Assembly: GCA_025656675.1 (NCBI GenBank)
Contig: JAHXHN010000009.1
Span: forward strand, 59,942 to 123,941
DNA from: Candidatus Thiodiazotropha sp. (ex Codakia rugifera)
Lineage (GTDB): Bacteria; Pseudomonadota; Gammaproteobacteria; Chromatiales; Chromatiaceae
Reading direction: 5' to 3'
DNA length: 64,000 nt
Shown here: piece after piece, positions 42,652 to 51,820 of the stretch
Numbering within the stretch: position 1 is the stretch's first letter
Layout of the letters: every line of letters starts with the position of its first letter
Notes under the pieces: generated by a model
Seen by the model: only the letters and a program-made list of their open reading frames with translations
Told to the model about the DNA's origin: nothing
The model's database searches: none
Translations under genes and position numbers: made by a program

Positions 42652-42728
42652 TGGCGGAGCGGACGGGACTCGAACCCGCGACCCCCGGCGTGACAGGCCG
42701 GTATTCTAACCAGCTGAACTACCGCTCC
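42652..42728 (-). tRNA. tRNA-Asp (GTC)
   Basis: A full 77-nt cloverleaf including encoded CCA. The acceptor stem is GGAGCGG/CCGCTCC, the D-arm contains AGCTGGTTAGA, the anticodon loop CCTGTCACG gives GTC, and the T-arm is GGGTTCGAGTCCC. The gene reads on the minus strand. Its 3' end faces the broken DUF1501 gene. Confidence 0.97.
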
Positions 42729-42805
42729 GTTGTTTAGAGAGCGCGCTAGTTTAATGTTTTTCTCGCCCAGGTCAACCGAAAGGCCATAAAACTATGCTGA
42801 TAGGG

Positions 42806-43612
42806 TCATTTATTAGGGTCCAGCCACAGGTTCCATGCATCGAATAGAACCCTGTTGGTTGCACCCATAGCCATCTGTGGATCGAGGCTGGGTATTGGGT
42901 GGTCGGATTGGCTGGCATGAGGTTTGGTGAGCCTGAAAAAGCCGCCGGCCTGTTCAAAGATCAAGGCACCTGCAGCGTAGTCCCACAGTTTTGCGCCACC
43001 ATGAAGATAGAGCTGCAAACGCCCGGCTGCAAGCCAACACCAGTCCAACGCTACACTGCCGATACTTCGTTGCGACAGATAGGGAGGATCTGTCGCCAAT
43101 CGGGTTGCCAGGGGCAATGCAAGGCGTTTGAAATCGACCATTGCGATCGATCTATTCAATTGTGACGTCGAGCAACTGAGTTTCAGGGGCTGATGATTCA
43201 ACCAGGCCCCACCCCCTTTAACTGCATGAAAAAGTTCATCCCTGACTGGGTCAAAGACGATTCCGATCTGTGCTTGTCCATTGATCATGTAAGCCAGTGA
43301 GACAGCAAAGCAGGGCATACCCGCTACATAATTTGAAGTGCCATCCAGAGGGTCAAGACACCAGAAACCCTGCTTTCCATTTTCCAGAATAGCCGCCTGC
43401 TGTTCAGATGACATCTCTTCACCCAATAGGGGGATCTGAGGATAATGACGGTTTAGCTGAGCTTTTATGGATTGTTGCATCGCGATGTCGGCCTCAGTGA
43501 CAAGCGATCCATCTGTTTTTGTGTGGCTATCGATATGTTTGAAACGTGGCATCAATTCTGTATGGGCACTCTCAGCCAGCAGCCCGCACAACAACTCAGT
43601 ATCAATATTCAT
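42806..43612 (-). CDS. Inositol monophosphatase family protein
   Basis: A 268-aa Mg-dependent sugar-phosphate phosphatase of the IMPase/FBPase/CysQ superfamily. Metal ligands are seen as the Glu pair in LLGEEMSSE, then DPLDGTSNYVAG (about residues 87-98) and WDYAAGALIFEQAGG (about 205-219). The overall length is normal. It may act on inositol-1-phosphate, 3'-phosphoadenosine-phosphate or histidinol phosphate. The motif spacing fits SuhB/HisN-type members, but the substrate is not certain. It lies 77 bp upstream of tRNA-Asp on the same strand. Confidence 0.85.
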   Translation of the reverse strand: MNIDTELLCGLLAESAHTELMPRFKHIDSHTKTDGSLVTEADIAMQQSIKAQLNRHYPQIPLLGEEMSSEQQAAILENGKQGFWCLDPLDGTSNYVAGMPCFAVSLAYMINGQAQIGIVFDPVRDELFHAVKGGGAWLNHQPLKLSCSTSQLNRSIAMVDFKRLALPLATRLATDPPYLSQRSIGSVALDWCWLAAGRLQLYLHGGAKLWDYAAGALIFEQAGGFFRLTKPHASQSDHPIPSLDPQMAMGATNRVLFDAWNLWLDPNK

Positions 43613-43719
43613 TTAAGTAGTTTACCGGTAATTTGGCGGTTTGCGTAATATCAACGATTTATGCCATAACTCATGCCATATTTAATTCTTGCAGATCGGA
43701 AGAGGCGAGAGATAACAGA

Positions 43720-44256
43720 ATGATTTTCAATGTGGATGAAATATTACGCAAGCGCGCGAAAACACCTCATGAGCTATCGATGCTGAATCTGGTGGGTTGT
43801 CATCTGATTGCTGCACCTGCTTCCATCGTACTCGATGTCGGATTGTTGGGTTTTTTGATTCCTTTGGCGTTATCACTGTTGGTGATTGGTTTTATCTGGT
43901 ATCGAGCAGGGTCTACGGCTACCCATGATGATTGGTTCGTAGCTGCTCACTGGCGTCTCTCCGCAAATCGTACCCGTATTCTGATGGTGGGCTATGCTAT
44001 CAGTGCCGTCGTACTCGGTATGGCCATGTTAGCAACTAGCGGAAGCCCGAAAGGCGATATCATGATGGTGGCCATCTCCCGAGTCGCGGTAGTGCCAACA
44101 CTACTCACTGTTATGGTCTGTTTTGTCCTGGAGTCCGGCTCAATCTATCAGGCTGGAAGAGGTGAAGTGCCTGATGGCATTACAAAACGTATGCCGCCGC
44201 CGGAGAGTTTGACGATCATTGAAAATGCTGCGCAAGAAGTCGCAGAGAATGGCTGA
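43720..44256 (+). CDS. Hypothetical four-helix membrane protein
   Basis: The protein is 178 aa from the ATG at 43720; the frame is open to 43633 without support. Hydrophobic segments lie near residues 28-62 (two), 83-106 and 118-142, and the soluble C-terminal tail is about 35 residues. No family was recognised. The gene stands alone between the divergent phosphatase and the convergent glyoxalase gene. An imperfect palindrome at 44300-44320 lies 44 bases after its stop and may end transcription from both sides. Confidence 0.6.
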   Translation: MIFNVDEILRKRAKTPHELSMLNLVGCHLIAAPASIVLDVGLLGFLIPLALSLLVIGFIWYRAGSTATHDDWFVAAHWRLSANRTRILMVGYAISAVVLGMAMLATSGSPKGDIMMVAISRVAVVPTLLTVMVCFVLESGSIYQAGRGEVPDGITKRMPPPESLTIIENAAQEVAENG

Positions 44257-44299
44257 CTTCTTCAAAAACACCCGCTGTATTCGATTTGATTCTATCTGC

Positions 44300-44320
44300 T
44301 AGGGGCTGTTAACGGCCCTA
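44300..44320. repeat. Imperfect palindrome related to the dispersed 13-mer
   Basis: TAGGGGCTGTTAACGGCCCTA is a near-palindrome centred on GTTAAC, sharing TAGGG and CTGTTAA with the motif at 1236-1248. It lies between convergent genes (membrane protein and gloA), where it could form a hairpin in either transcript. No T-run follows. Confidence 0.35.
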
Positions 44321-44342
44321 AAAATGCGTCAGGGCCGGGTGG

Positions 44343-44726
44343 TTATTTGGCACCCAACAATTCGATCGGGTAACCATCAGGGTCTTCAATGAAGGCAATG
44401 ATGGTGTTTCCTGCATTCATGGGGCCTGCTTCGCGAATAATTTTACCACCTAGATTGCGAATCTGGTCGGTTGCCTGATAGACATCGTCAACTTCAATAG
44501 CCAGGTGTCCAAAACCATTTCCAAGATCATAGTGGCCGGTATCCCAGTTGTGGGTTAACTCGATCACTGTCTGGTTTTTTTCATCACCATAGCCGATGAA
44601 CGCTAAAGTAAATTTGCCCTCAGGATACTCTTTTTGTCTGAGTAACCGCATGCCTAACACTTGTGTGTAGAAGTCGATGGATTGCTGTAAATCCCCAACC
44701 CGTAGCATAGTATGAAGTATACGCAT
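44343..44726 (-). CDS. gloA: Lactoylglutathione lyase (glyoxalase I)
   Basis: A 127-aa metalloenzyme that isomerises the methylglyoxal-glutathione adduct. The metal ligands His5 (MRILHTM), Glu56 (VIELTHNWD), His74 (FGHLAIEV) and the Glu in YPIELLG match the Ni-dependent bacterial GloA set. AAGGAG is placed well before the ATG at 44726. It starts 10 bp after the GGDEF-EAL gene on the same strand, so it is probably the last gene of that operon or has its own promoter inside it. Length and motifs are fully normal. Confidence 0.93.
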   Translation of the reverse strand: MRILHTMLRVGDLQQSIDFYTQVLGMRLLRQKEYPEGKFTLAFIGYGDEKNQTVIELTHNWDTGHYDLGNGFGHLAIEVDDVYQATDQIRNLGGKIIREAGPMNAGNTIIAFIEDPDGYPIELLGAK

Positions 44727-44736
44727 AAATGACTCC

Positions 44737-46995
44737 TTATCGATCAGTGTCAAATCGCTTTTCGCACTCTTCTGCGGTCATTGGTTTTCCATAGCGATGA
44801 CCTTGTGCCAATCGATAGTCGGATAAAATTAAATAAGTTTCTTGTTCAGCCGTCTCAACACCTTCAGCAAGAACTTCAATGCCCAGGCGTTGCCCCAGAT
44901 CCTGTACAGTTTGTATGATCGCCTGATTGCCAGCATCTCTCGATAGGTTATCTAAAAATATTTTGTCTAGTTTCAATCTGTCAATGGGGAGTTGTTTTAA
45001 ACGTGCCAGGGATGAGTAGCCGATACCAAAATCATCAATTGCGATGGTAATGCCGATTACTTTAAGACGTTGCAATACTTCAGCGGCCACGTCAACTTGT
45101 CGAATAAATAGGTTTTCTGTCACTTCCATGGCCAACCATTCACCTAAACAACCGGTATCCTCAAAAACCGTTTCTATCGATTGTAAAAAATCCTCATGGA
45201 GAATTTCACTCGCGGAGATATTGACTGCTATTGGTGGTGGAATCAGACTACTGTCTCTCCATTTCCTTATCTGGTTGCAGACATTACGTAGTACCCACTG
45301 TCCTATAGGAAATGCCAGCCCAACATCTTCAGCCAGATCGAGAAACTGGCTGGCTGATACCAGGCCACGCTCAGGTCTATTCCAACGCAACAGGGCCTCA
45401 ACACCTATTAGCTTCTTCGTATGGAGTTCGTATTGGGGTTGATAGAGAATCACAAACCCGTCTTCTTCGACTGCACCCTGTAATTCGGAAATTGTGTTGA
45501 GTCGCTCTTGTACCAACAGTGTCATGCTCGGGTCATAGAGTTGGTAGTTGTTACGGGATCGCCGCTTAGCTCGGTACATGGCCGTATCCGCATTCTGGAG
45601 CAATAATTTGCCATCTATTCCATCATTTGGGAATAGACTGATGCCGATACTGACTGACGGGTGGAGCCGCTTGCCATGTAAGGTTACGATCTGGCGTACG
45701 GTCTCGATGATGTGTTGTGCCACTGATGTGGCATCCTCCGGCCGCTTGATATCTTCCAGCAGAATAACGAACTCATCACCACTAAGGCGGGAAACGACAT
45801 CACCGCTGCGCACAGCTTTGAGCAGGCGTTTAGCTGTTATACCGAGTAGTTGATCCCCTGCATCATGACCCAGACTGTCATTGACCTCCTTGAACCTATC
45901 GAGGTCAAGAAATAGCAACGCAAGCATTGTTTGGTTCCTATCTGCCCTGGCTACGGCTTGTTCTAACAGGCTGTTGAACATGAAGCGATTCGGTAATTCG
46001 GTCAGGGTGTCTTTTTCGGCAAGTTGCTGCAGTTGATGTTTCTTATTTTGTAGTTCATCCAATATCTCCAGATGCTCTGTGATATCCCGATAAGTTACTA
46101 CGATACCTGTGCTGTTATTGTCTCCATCAGATAGGGGACTTGCTTGGAGTTCCATGCGTCGAAATCTGCCCTGGCTTTGAGGGATTTTATGAATACTCTT
46201 TACTGGCCGATCATTTTGAATGACGTCCTGGGACATCTCTCTGGACGGAATGATATATTTCTGGAATTCCTCGTCATCAATACCGATACCGGATGTGGAT
46301 AATTCGCTTGCAGCATGGTTTTGCAGAATAAGTTCTCGCTCCGTACTGAATACATACAGCGGATCGGCCACAGCATCGATAATGGATTGCAGGTTCGATT
46401 TACTTTTGCTCAGTTTGCGTAAGAAACTCTGTATGATGATCCAAGCAAAACCAATAAACAGCATGCTGATCGCTCCTGACCACCAGAGTTTTTGCTGAAT
46501 ATCGCTTATTAGTGTATCGAGAAACTCCCGACCGGCATAAAAACGGGCAATTCCCACAAGAACTTGTCTCTTTTCATGGAACAGTGGAATTTCCGTTAAA
46601 AAGCAATCTGTGCATTTTACTGCACCTCGAGCCAGATCAAGGGTGTCAGGTTTAGTATCAATGACCGTAAAATCGATTTCCAGTTCGATACGATGTATCA
46701 CAGGTGTCCAAGTGGCGGGGTCACGCACGAGCAGTATTGAGTCCATTGCCTGTTCTAATTCGTGTGAAATGAATTGAGGTTCGGCACTGAGAGACTTGGC
46801 GAGAATGCCAGCATGAGCCTGGGCCAAGGTATTGGCTTGGGTTTGTGCTTGTGTAGTCAAGCGAGGTTCCAGACTGAATAGCCAATAGGCGATAATCAAC
46901 AGACTCAGTGTAATGGCCAAGGTTATAAATACCATCGTCAGACCGTGGCTCTGAGCCAGCGCTTCCAGTCTGTGCTGTTTCGTATGGTTATTCAT
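44737..46995 (-). CDS. Membrane PAS-GGDEF-EAL cyclic-di-GMP protein
   Basis: A 752-aa inner-membrane protein. Transmembrane helices at about residues 18-39 and 172-192 enclose a periplasmic sensor of some 130 residues. PAS (about 200-310), GGDEF (about 325-485) and EAL (about 500-745) domains follow. The active-site loop is SGDEF, a variant seen in working cyclases. The EAL site is complete: EALLRW, VNISA, the Glu in VTENL, DDFGIG, and AEGVET. It is therefore at least a likely phosphodiesterase. Its start overlaps the end of the YfiR-like gene by 8 bp, so the periplasmic protein probably controls it, as YfiR controls YfiN. Glyoxalase I follows after 10 bp. Confidence 0.9.
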   Translation of the reverse strand: MNNHTKQHRLEALAQSHGLTMVFITLAITLSLLIIAYWLFSLEPRLTTQAQTQANTLAQAHAGILAKSLSAEPQFISHELEQAMDSILLVRDPATWTPVIHRIELEIDFTVIDTKPDTLDLARGAVKCTDCFLTEIPLFHEKRQVLVGIARFYAGREFLDTLISDIQQKLWWSGAISMLFIGFAWIIIQSFLRKLSKSKSNLQSIIDAVADPLYVFSTERELILQNHAASELSTSGIGIDDEEFQKYIIPSREMSQDVIQNDRPVKSIHKIPQSQGRFRRMELQASPLSDGDNNSTGIVVTYRDITEHLEILDELQNKKHQLQQLAEKDTLTELPNRFMFNSLLEQAVARADRNQTMLALLFLDLDRFKEVNDSLGHDAGDQLLGITAKRLLKAVRSGDVVSRLSGDEFVILLEDIKRPEDATSVAQHIIETVRQIVTLHGKRLHPSVSIGISLFPNDGIDGKLLLQNADTAMYRAKRRSRNNYQLYDPSMTLLVQERLNTISELQGAVEEDGFVILYQPQYELHTKKLIGVEALLRWNRPERGLVSASQFLDLAEDVGLAFPIGQWVLRNVCNQIRKWRDSSLIPPPIAVNISASEILHEDFLQSIETVFEDTGCLGEWLAMEVTENLFIRQVDVAAEVLQRLKVIGITIAIDDFGIGYSSLARLKQLPIDRLKLDKIFLDNLSRDAGNQAIIQTVQDLGQRLGIEVLAEGVETAEQETYLILSDYRLAQGHRYGKPMTAEECEKRFDTDR

Positions 46996-47572
46996 GATAG
47001 GTCTTGGCTATCCGTAAAAAGAAGGGCTTGAAGCTGATGGCACCCCTTTTGGCCTGTGTCATATTGACGATGGGAAGAATACGGTCGGAAATGTGAAGAC
47101 CGGCAACAGCACCACGCATGACATCTCCAGCAAAAGGGGAAAACACCAATGTATGGTGGTTTATCACCCAGTTATCGAATAGCCCAGATTGAATACCAGG
47201 CGATGTGATGAACAGGGCAGCAATCTGTTGTTTTTTGTAGTGCTCAATGGAAGTCAGAGATACGATATCTATTTGCAGGGGATAGCCGCCAATTTTATCC
47301 AGTTTCTTTAGTTTTTCAGCAACCAGCCCGGCTAGTGATCGATCCTGCTTGTGTAACACCAGGATTCGTAAGTTTCCATTGGGTGCCCGCTTGTCTGCGA
47401 GATTCATATCGGCACTTATACAGGCAGGAAATAGACGTATTCCTACACTGAGGCGCTGCTTTTCTTCTGGCCATAGTCCATGGACCATGGAAGTTGTTAT
47501 GATGTATAACAATAGTAGCCACAGGAAACCGGTAGCTGTTATTGTTCTCCTGTGATGCTCCTCTCCTTCCAC
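46988..47572 (-). CDS. YfiR-like (DUF4154) periplasmic protein
   Basis: A 194-aa protein with an N-terminal hydrophobic signal/anchor (about residues 14-32). The body has GIRLFPACISAD, NLRILVLHKQD, and the end block HISDRILPIVNMTQAKRGAIS, which resembles the C-terminal part of YfiR/DUF4154 proteins. YfiR represses a membrane diguanylate cyclase from the periplasm. The match is to the overall pattern and gene context, so it is a moderate call. It lies 24 bp after the TonB receptor remnant and overlaps the GGDEF-EAL start. Receptor, YfiR-like protein and cyclic-di-GMP enzyme form a recurring operon type. Confidence 0.65.
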   Translation of the reverse strand: MEGEEHHRRTITATGFLWLLLLYIITTSMVHGLWPEEKQRLSVGIRLFPACISADMNLADKRAPNGNLRILVLHKQDRSLAGLVAEKLKKLDKIGGYPLQIDIVSLTSIEHYKKQQIAALFITSPGIQSGLFDNWVINHHTLVFSPFAGDVMRGAVAGLHISDRILPIVNMTQAKRGAISFKPFFLRIAKTYHE

Positions 47573-47596
47573 AATGTGCCCTTGTTCTGTGTGGGT

Positions 47597-48310
47597 CTAT
47601 ATGTCGTAGCTAAGCAATAGCCGCGAACGCCGGCCAGGGCGCGGGTAGTCATCCGGATAGGGTATAAAAGCACCTCCTGTAAAGTCAGTTGTGAGCTGCT
47701 GCGGATAACGTATGTCCTCATTGGTTAAGTTTTTTACACCTGGATACAATTGTAGTCCTGGTGTGGAGGATAGGTAACTCGCTGTAATATCCAATGATGC
47801 AGAGGTAGCCAGATGCGATCTCGAATCAAGATAGGGGCCGTGTTGTTCATTCACATGATGAAGCTGTATTGAGCCAGTCCAGTCAATGACCGGTTTCCAA
47901 GGAAGTTCCAGATTGGCCAGCCACTCAGCGTCGCCCGGCAGTTTAGCTTCACTTGAGCGAAATCTTGCGTTTACATAGGAAAGACCGGTGCCAATTTTCA
48001 GGTGATTTCCGTGGCGTTTGAGATATTCAAATTCAACGCCATGTAGCCTGGTATCCTGTTCATTGATATATCCTTCAAAATTCAATTCATCGAAACCAAT
48101 CGGATCTTCAGTCTCTGCATGAGCTATTAGAGTGACGGACAGGAGAGACAGGATTGCAATGAGAAATATTGTTCTTATGAGCAATCCATATAACCATTTT
48201 AATGTTATGGGAATTATGAAGTGGGCAGAGCCAGTATTCGAAATACGGGCATCCTTGCTATCAGGCAAGATGAGCTTGGCCATGTGAAAACGGGAAATAG
48301 ACCACATCAT
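47597..48310 (-). CDS. Shortened TonB-dependent receptor (signal peptide plus C-terminal barrel strands)
   Basis: A 237-aa frame; starts at 48310 or 48283 are possible and neither has a good SD. A hydrophobic signal segment near residues 44-66 ends in AHAE. The mature part of about 170 residues is the end of a TonB-dependent receptor barrel: YINEQDTRLHGVEFEY, GDAEWLANLELPWKP, then PGVKNLTNEDIRYP, and a final strand SRLLLSYDI. Plug domain, TonB box and more than half the barrel are absent, yet the signal and the C-terminal strands are in one frame. It looks like an in-frame internal deletion in the receptor gene of the YfiR/GGDEF-EAL operon. It may still be exported, but iron-complex transport is not expected. 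Confidence 0.65.
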   Translation of the reverse strand: MMWSISRFHMAKLILPDSKDARISNTGSAHFIIPITLKWLYGLLIRTIFLIAILSLLSVTLIAHAETEDPIGFDELNFEGYINEQDTRLHGVEFEYLKRHGNHLKIGTGLSYVNARFRSSEAKLPGDAEWLANLELPWKPVIDWTGSIQLHHVNEQHGPYLDSRSHLATSASLDITASYLSSTPGLQLYPGVKNLTNEDIRYPQQLTTDFTGGAFIPYPDDYPRPGRRSRLLLSYDI

Positions 48311-48502
48311 TCCGTTTCGCTTGAATCTTTTTACCCCTAGTAACTGATTTTCCTATGTAAATCACTTTTTTTCAAATCAATGGGCTTTATGGGAAAAATG
48401 ATCACATTTGGTTGTCGCTATTATTCGAGGATCAGTTTCAGACATGCCGGGTGATAAAGGCATATATTTGCAAATATGGTTGGATGGTGCCAAATGCTAT
48501 GT

Positions 48503-50029
48503 TCATTCGAGAAGAAGGTAAATCAGCGAAGTCATCATGCCTGTGGCTGGTACAGTTACAAACCATGCCAGCATGATGCGAGTAAAGGTCGAGCGTTTGA
48601 CAAATTCATGTCGGTAGAGCTTCTGTAACGATTTACGCTCTTTTTTACTGAGTTTTATCCCGCTATCCGATGCATCGAGTTGAGTAAGCAAGCGACCCTT
48701 TTCGCTAAATGTCGATTGATCGAAGCGATGGATGAATTTTTCAATTTCATCCTGGTTCTGGCCCTGCTGGCGACGTCTAAGTGTTTCCAGAAGAATGGCA
48801 TAATTTGTCTTCAGGGCCTCTCGTAAAAATCCAATTCCGAATACGGCACCCACGGCTGTGTGAGTGCTGCTGACAGGGAGTCCAAGTTGACTTGCAAGAA
48901 GTACGGTAATAGTGACTGAGGTGACGATACAGAATGCCCTCACCTGATCGAGCTCAGTAATTTCACTGCCGATTGTTTTTATCAGTCGTTTACCGTACAG
49001 AACCAATCCCAGTGCTATGCCCATGGCGCCAATCAATAACATCCAGGTAGCCAGATTTGGCTGATAGATGCTATTCGAGATAGTGGCTGCTTCCTTGATG
49101 GCGATGAGTGGGCCGATAGCATTTGCGACATCGTTCGACCCATGGGCGAAGCTCAGTAATCCAGCCGCCAGCAAAAGAGGCATGTTAAACAGCCTGTTGA
49201 CAGCTGATTTGGTATTGGGAAGCAGGGCGGTACGTTGCACGATACTGGGTTTTATCACCAAATAGATGCCCAGGCCTATCGAGAAACCACATATCAATGC
49301 AGTTTGAAGATCGACTCGCCAACTGGTTTTGACACCTTTAATCAGTAGATAGCTGGTAAAGGTCCATGCCATAAACCCAACCAGTAGCGGCAGTGCCTTT
49401 CCGGCGGCTTTCGACATGTTGTCCTGATAGGTGATGGTGCGCTTTATCAGGTAGAGCAATACTGCTGCGATCAAGCCACCCAGTAGCGGGGAGATCAACC
49501 AGCTTGCTGTGATTGTGGCAATGGTGTTCCAATTAGCTACAGTCAATCCGCCAACGGTTATTCCTGCCCCCAGCACGCCACCGACAATCGTATGGGTTGT
49601 GGAGACGGGGGTGCCCGTGAGGGTAGCGATGTTCAGCCATATGGCACTGCCAAGCATGGCTGAAAACATGACCCGGATGATCGTCTCTGAATCACGGAAT
49701 TGAGTAGTATCGACAATACCCCGCTTGATAGTGCTTATTACTTCATCACCTGCAAGGAAGGCACCCGCAGCTTCAAATAATGCTGCAAGAAACATGGCTC
49801 CTGTCAGGCCGATCACAGCAGAGCCAACCAGAGGCCCTATGTTGTTACCGGCATCATTTGCACCAATATTCAATGCCATATAGCCACCCAGCACAGCGGC
49901 TAAGATCATCATGCCATTTTCATTGATGCCACTGAAAAAAAGTTGTGAGGTGGCAACGATCCCGATCAGAAACAACAAAGCAAGCGCATGATTCATCTGG
50001 TAGAAAGTATGATAGGGTGCCTTCAACAC
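48503..50029 (-). CDS. PiT family inorganic phosphate permease
   Basis: A 508-aa inner-membrane phosphate/cation symporter. Both PiT signature repeats are visible: GANDAGNNIGPLVGSAVI near residue 57 with TGTPVSTTHTIVGG at about 135, and SHGSNDVANAIGPL-type sequence near residue 300 with GLPVSSTHTAVGAVFG at about 385. The C-terminal part has a long cytosolic insert. The start is a GTG at 50029 with a weak SD; an ATG at 49996 is possible. The coiled-coil lipoprotein gene upstream is not a PhoU-like partner. Confidence 0.9.
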   Translation of the reverse strand: MLKAPYHTFYQMNHALALLFLIGIVATSQLFFSGINENGMMILAAVLGGYMALNIGANDAGNNIGPLVGSAVIGLTGAMFLAALFEAAGAFLAGDEVISTIKRGIVDTTQFRDSETIIRVMFSAMLGSAIWLNIATLTGTPVSTTHTIVGGVLGAGITVGGLTVANWNTIATITASWLISPLLGGLIAAVLLYLIKRTITYQDNMSKAAGKALPLLVGFMAWTFTSYLLIKGVKTSWRVDLQTALICGFSIGLGIYLVIKPSIVQRTALLPNTKSAVNRLFNMPLLLAAGLLSFAHGSNDVANAIGPLIAIKEAATISNSIYQPNLATWMLLIGAMGIALGLVLYGKRLIKTIGSEITELDQVRAFCIVTSVTITVLLASQLGLPVSSTHTAVGAVFGIGFLREALKTNYAILLETLRRRQQGQNQDEIEKFIHRFDQSTFSEKGRLLTQLDASDSGIKLSKKERKSLQKLYRHEFVKRSTFTRIMLAWFVTVPATGMMTSLIYLLLE

Positions 50030-50098
50030 TTCTCAATACCTATTGTCTACGCCAGTAGCATGGGATTCATGAACGCTGGGACTACTGGCTTATGCTCT

Positions 50099-50746
50099 CT
50101 ATGAGGTTTGCATGTTGCGGATAAATTCATCAGATTGTTTGATTGACTGATTCATCCGGTTGATCAGGTTATTGATATCGGTTTTCAGGTTACCGAACTC
50201 TCCACGCAGTGAGCCAATTGCCTGGGCGTTGAGGTTGTGCTTAAGAAACAGCACATTGTCACGGAATGTATTGAGTACTGGTTGCATGCTGCTTTCAGCC
50301 TGTTTCATTGAACTCAGCATCTTTTTGTAGCGCGCTTTAGTCTGGCTGAGCTTTTTGGCGCTGGTCGCCTTCAAACTCTTGTTTTCATAAAGATCCAACT
50401 CTTCCTGCCATTCCTCGAAAAGGTCCTCGGCTACAGACTCCACTTTTTTGATTCGGTCTGTCACTTCTGAAGCGGCCGCCTCACTGGCCTCAAATTCATG
50501 ATTGAGACTGTCATAGGCACGTTTCAGGTCGCTATCCTCCAGGCGGATGACCGATGCAAACTGATCCAGTGCTGATTGAAACTGCTCCTGAGCCTCAGCT
50601 TGAGCATCCCGTGCCGATTCAACCCGGTCGACCATGATGTCCCGTTTGTGAATACCAACCTTTTCCATGGTGTCGTAGTAGACACTTGAACAACCGGATA
50701 GAAATAGCATGAAGGCAATGAAGGAAAACTGGGGTATTGAGAGCAT
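50099..50746 (-). CDS. DUF2959 coiled-coil lipoprotein
   Basis: A 215-aa lipoprotein: signal MLSIPQFSFIAFMLFLSGC with lipobox LSGC (Cys19), then a long helical, coiled-coil body rich in Glu, Lys, Ala and Gln without Gly/Pro breaks. The start YYDTMEKVGIHKRDIMVDRV is characteristic of DUF2959 proteins, common in gammaproteobacteria and without known function. Outer-membrane attachment is likely because Ser follows the Cys. It lies 69 bp upstream of the phosphate permease on the same strand and may be cotranscribed. Confidence 0.8.
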   Translation of the reverse strand: MLSIPQFSFIAFMLFLSGCSSVYYDTMEKVGIHKRDIMVDRVESARDAQAEAQEQFQSALDQFASVIRLEDSDLKRAYDSLNHEFEASEAAASEVTDRIKKVESVAEDLFEEWQEELDLYENKSLKATSAKKLSQTKARYKKMLSSMKQAESSMQPVLNTFRDNVLFLKHNLNAQAIGSLRGEFGNLKTDINNLINRMNQSIKQSDEFIRNMQTS

Positions 50747-50887
50747 GTGAACTAATCCTCCTGGAATCTGTTAGATTGACCAATTCTGCCACAGAGTGAT
50801 TGGCGAATGCGATGCTGGTCGCGGATAAAATAGGTTATTAATCCATTAAATATGTAAAGATAAGTGTCGGGGCTTGGGTCGTTGGGT

Positions 50888-51775
50888 ATGTTATATAAGC
50901 AGAATTTGCTTCTGGGGGCGCTTTTTATCCTGCTGTCGGAGTTGATGTTTGCCTCGATGGGAGCAACCGTGAAGTTTGTAACACAGTCTTTACCCAGCGA
51001 GATGGCTGTATTCATGCGCAATTTGTTCGGTCTGGCGTTGTTGATGCCTTTGGTGTGGAGTCATGGATGGGTAAGCCTACGAACGGATATCTTCCCTGTC
51101 CACCTGTTACGTTCTGTAGCAGGGGTTTCAGCGATGTACTGTTTTTTCTACGCACTGGCTCATCTCCCGCTGGCGGATGGGATGCTATTGAAGATGACAT
51201 CTCCTCTGTTTATGCCATTGATCGCCTGGTTTTGGCTTAGCGAGCCACTTCGGCAACGAATTTTTTTGGCCATTGGTATTGGTTTTGTGGGCGTTGTCCT
51301 GGTTTTGAATCCAGAGGGTGAATTCAATCGTATCGCCCTCATCGGTCTGCTGGGCGGGGGACTGGCATCGCTGGCGAAAGTGAGTCTACGCAGACTTGGC
51401 CGGACTGAGCCATCAATAAGAGTGGTTTTCTATTTTGCATTATTGAGTTCCATCATCTCCGCAGTTCCAATGTTCTGGAGCTGGCAACAGCCGACACCCA
51501 ACCAGTGGGCATGGCTGGCCTTGATCGGCCTATTGGGTACACTGGGCCAATTGATGCTTACTCGGGGCTATGCGATTGCAGCAGCGGCCAGGGTCAGCCC
51601 GGTAACCTATTCGTCAGTATTATTCGGTGCTGGATATGGCTATCTTTTCTGGGATGAGGGATTAAGTGGGCAGTTTATTTTAGGTGCGCTGTTGATTGCC
51701 ATTGCTGGTATCCTGGCAATCGGTTCGCAGGGGCGTATCGATAATACGCTGGTCAGCGATCCGACGAGACCTTGA
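50888..51775 (+). CDS. EamA/DMT family transporter
   Basis: A 295-aa inner-membrane exporter with ten hydrophobic segments arranged as two EamA repeats. The first begins LLSELMFASMGATVKFV and the second near residue 155 (LIGLLGGGLASLAKVSLR). The ATG at 50888 is preferred; a GTG at 50864 is in frame. Members export amino acids, nucleotides or other metabolites; the substrate is unknown. It is divergent from the DUF2959 gene and is followed by the dGTPase gene after 45 bp. Confidence 0.85.
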   Translation: MLYKQNLLLGALFILLSELMFASMGATVKFVTQSLPSEMAVFMRNLFGLALLMPLVWSHGWVSLRTDIFPVHLLRSVAGVSAMYCFFYALAHLPLADGMLLKMTSPLFMPLIAWFWLSEPLRQRIFLAIGIGFVGVVLVLNPEGEFNRIALIGLLGGGLASLAKVSLRRLGRTEPSIRVVFYFALLSSIISAVPMFWSWQQPTPNQWAWLALIGLLGTLGQLMLTRGYAIAAAARVSPVTYSSVLFGAGYGYLFWDEGLSGQFILGALLIAIAGILAIGSQGRIDNTLVSDPTRP

Positions 51776-51820
51776 TAGAATGAGTGACTACTGTATGGCT
51801 TTGAAGGATTGATTAGACCC

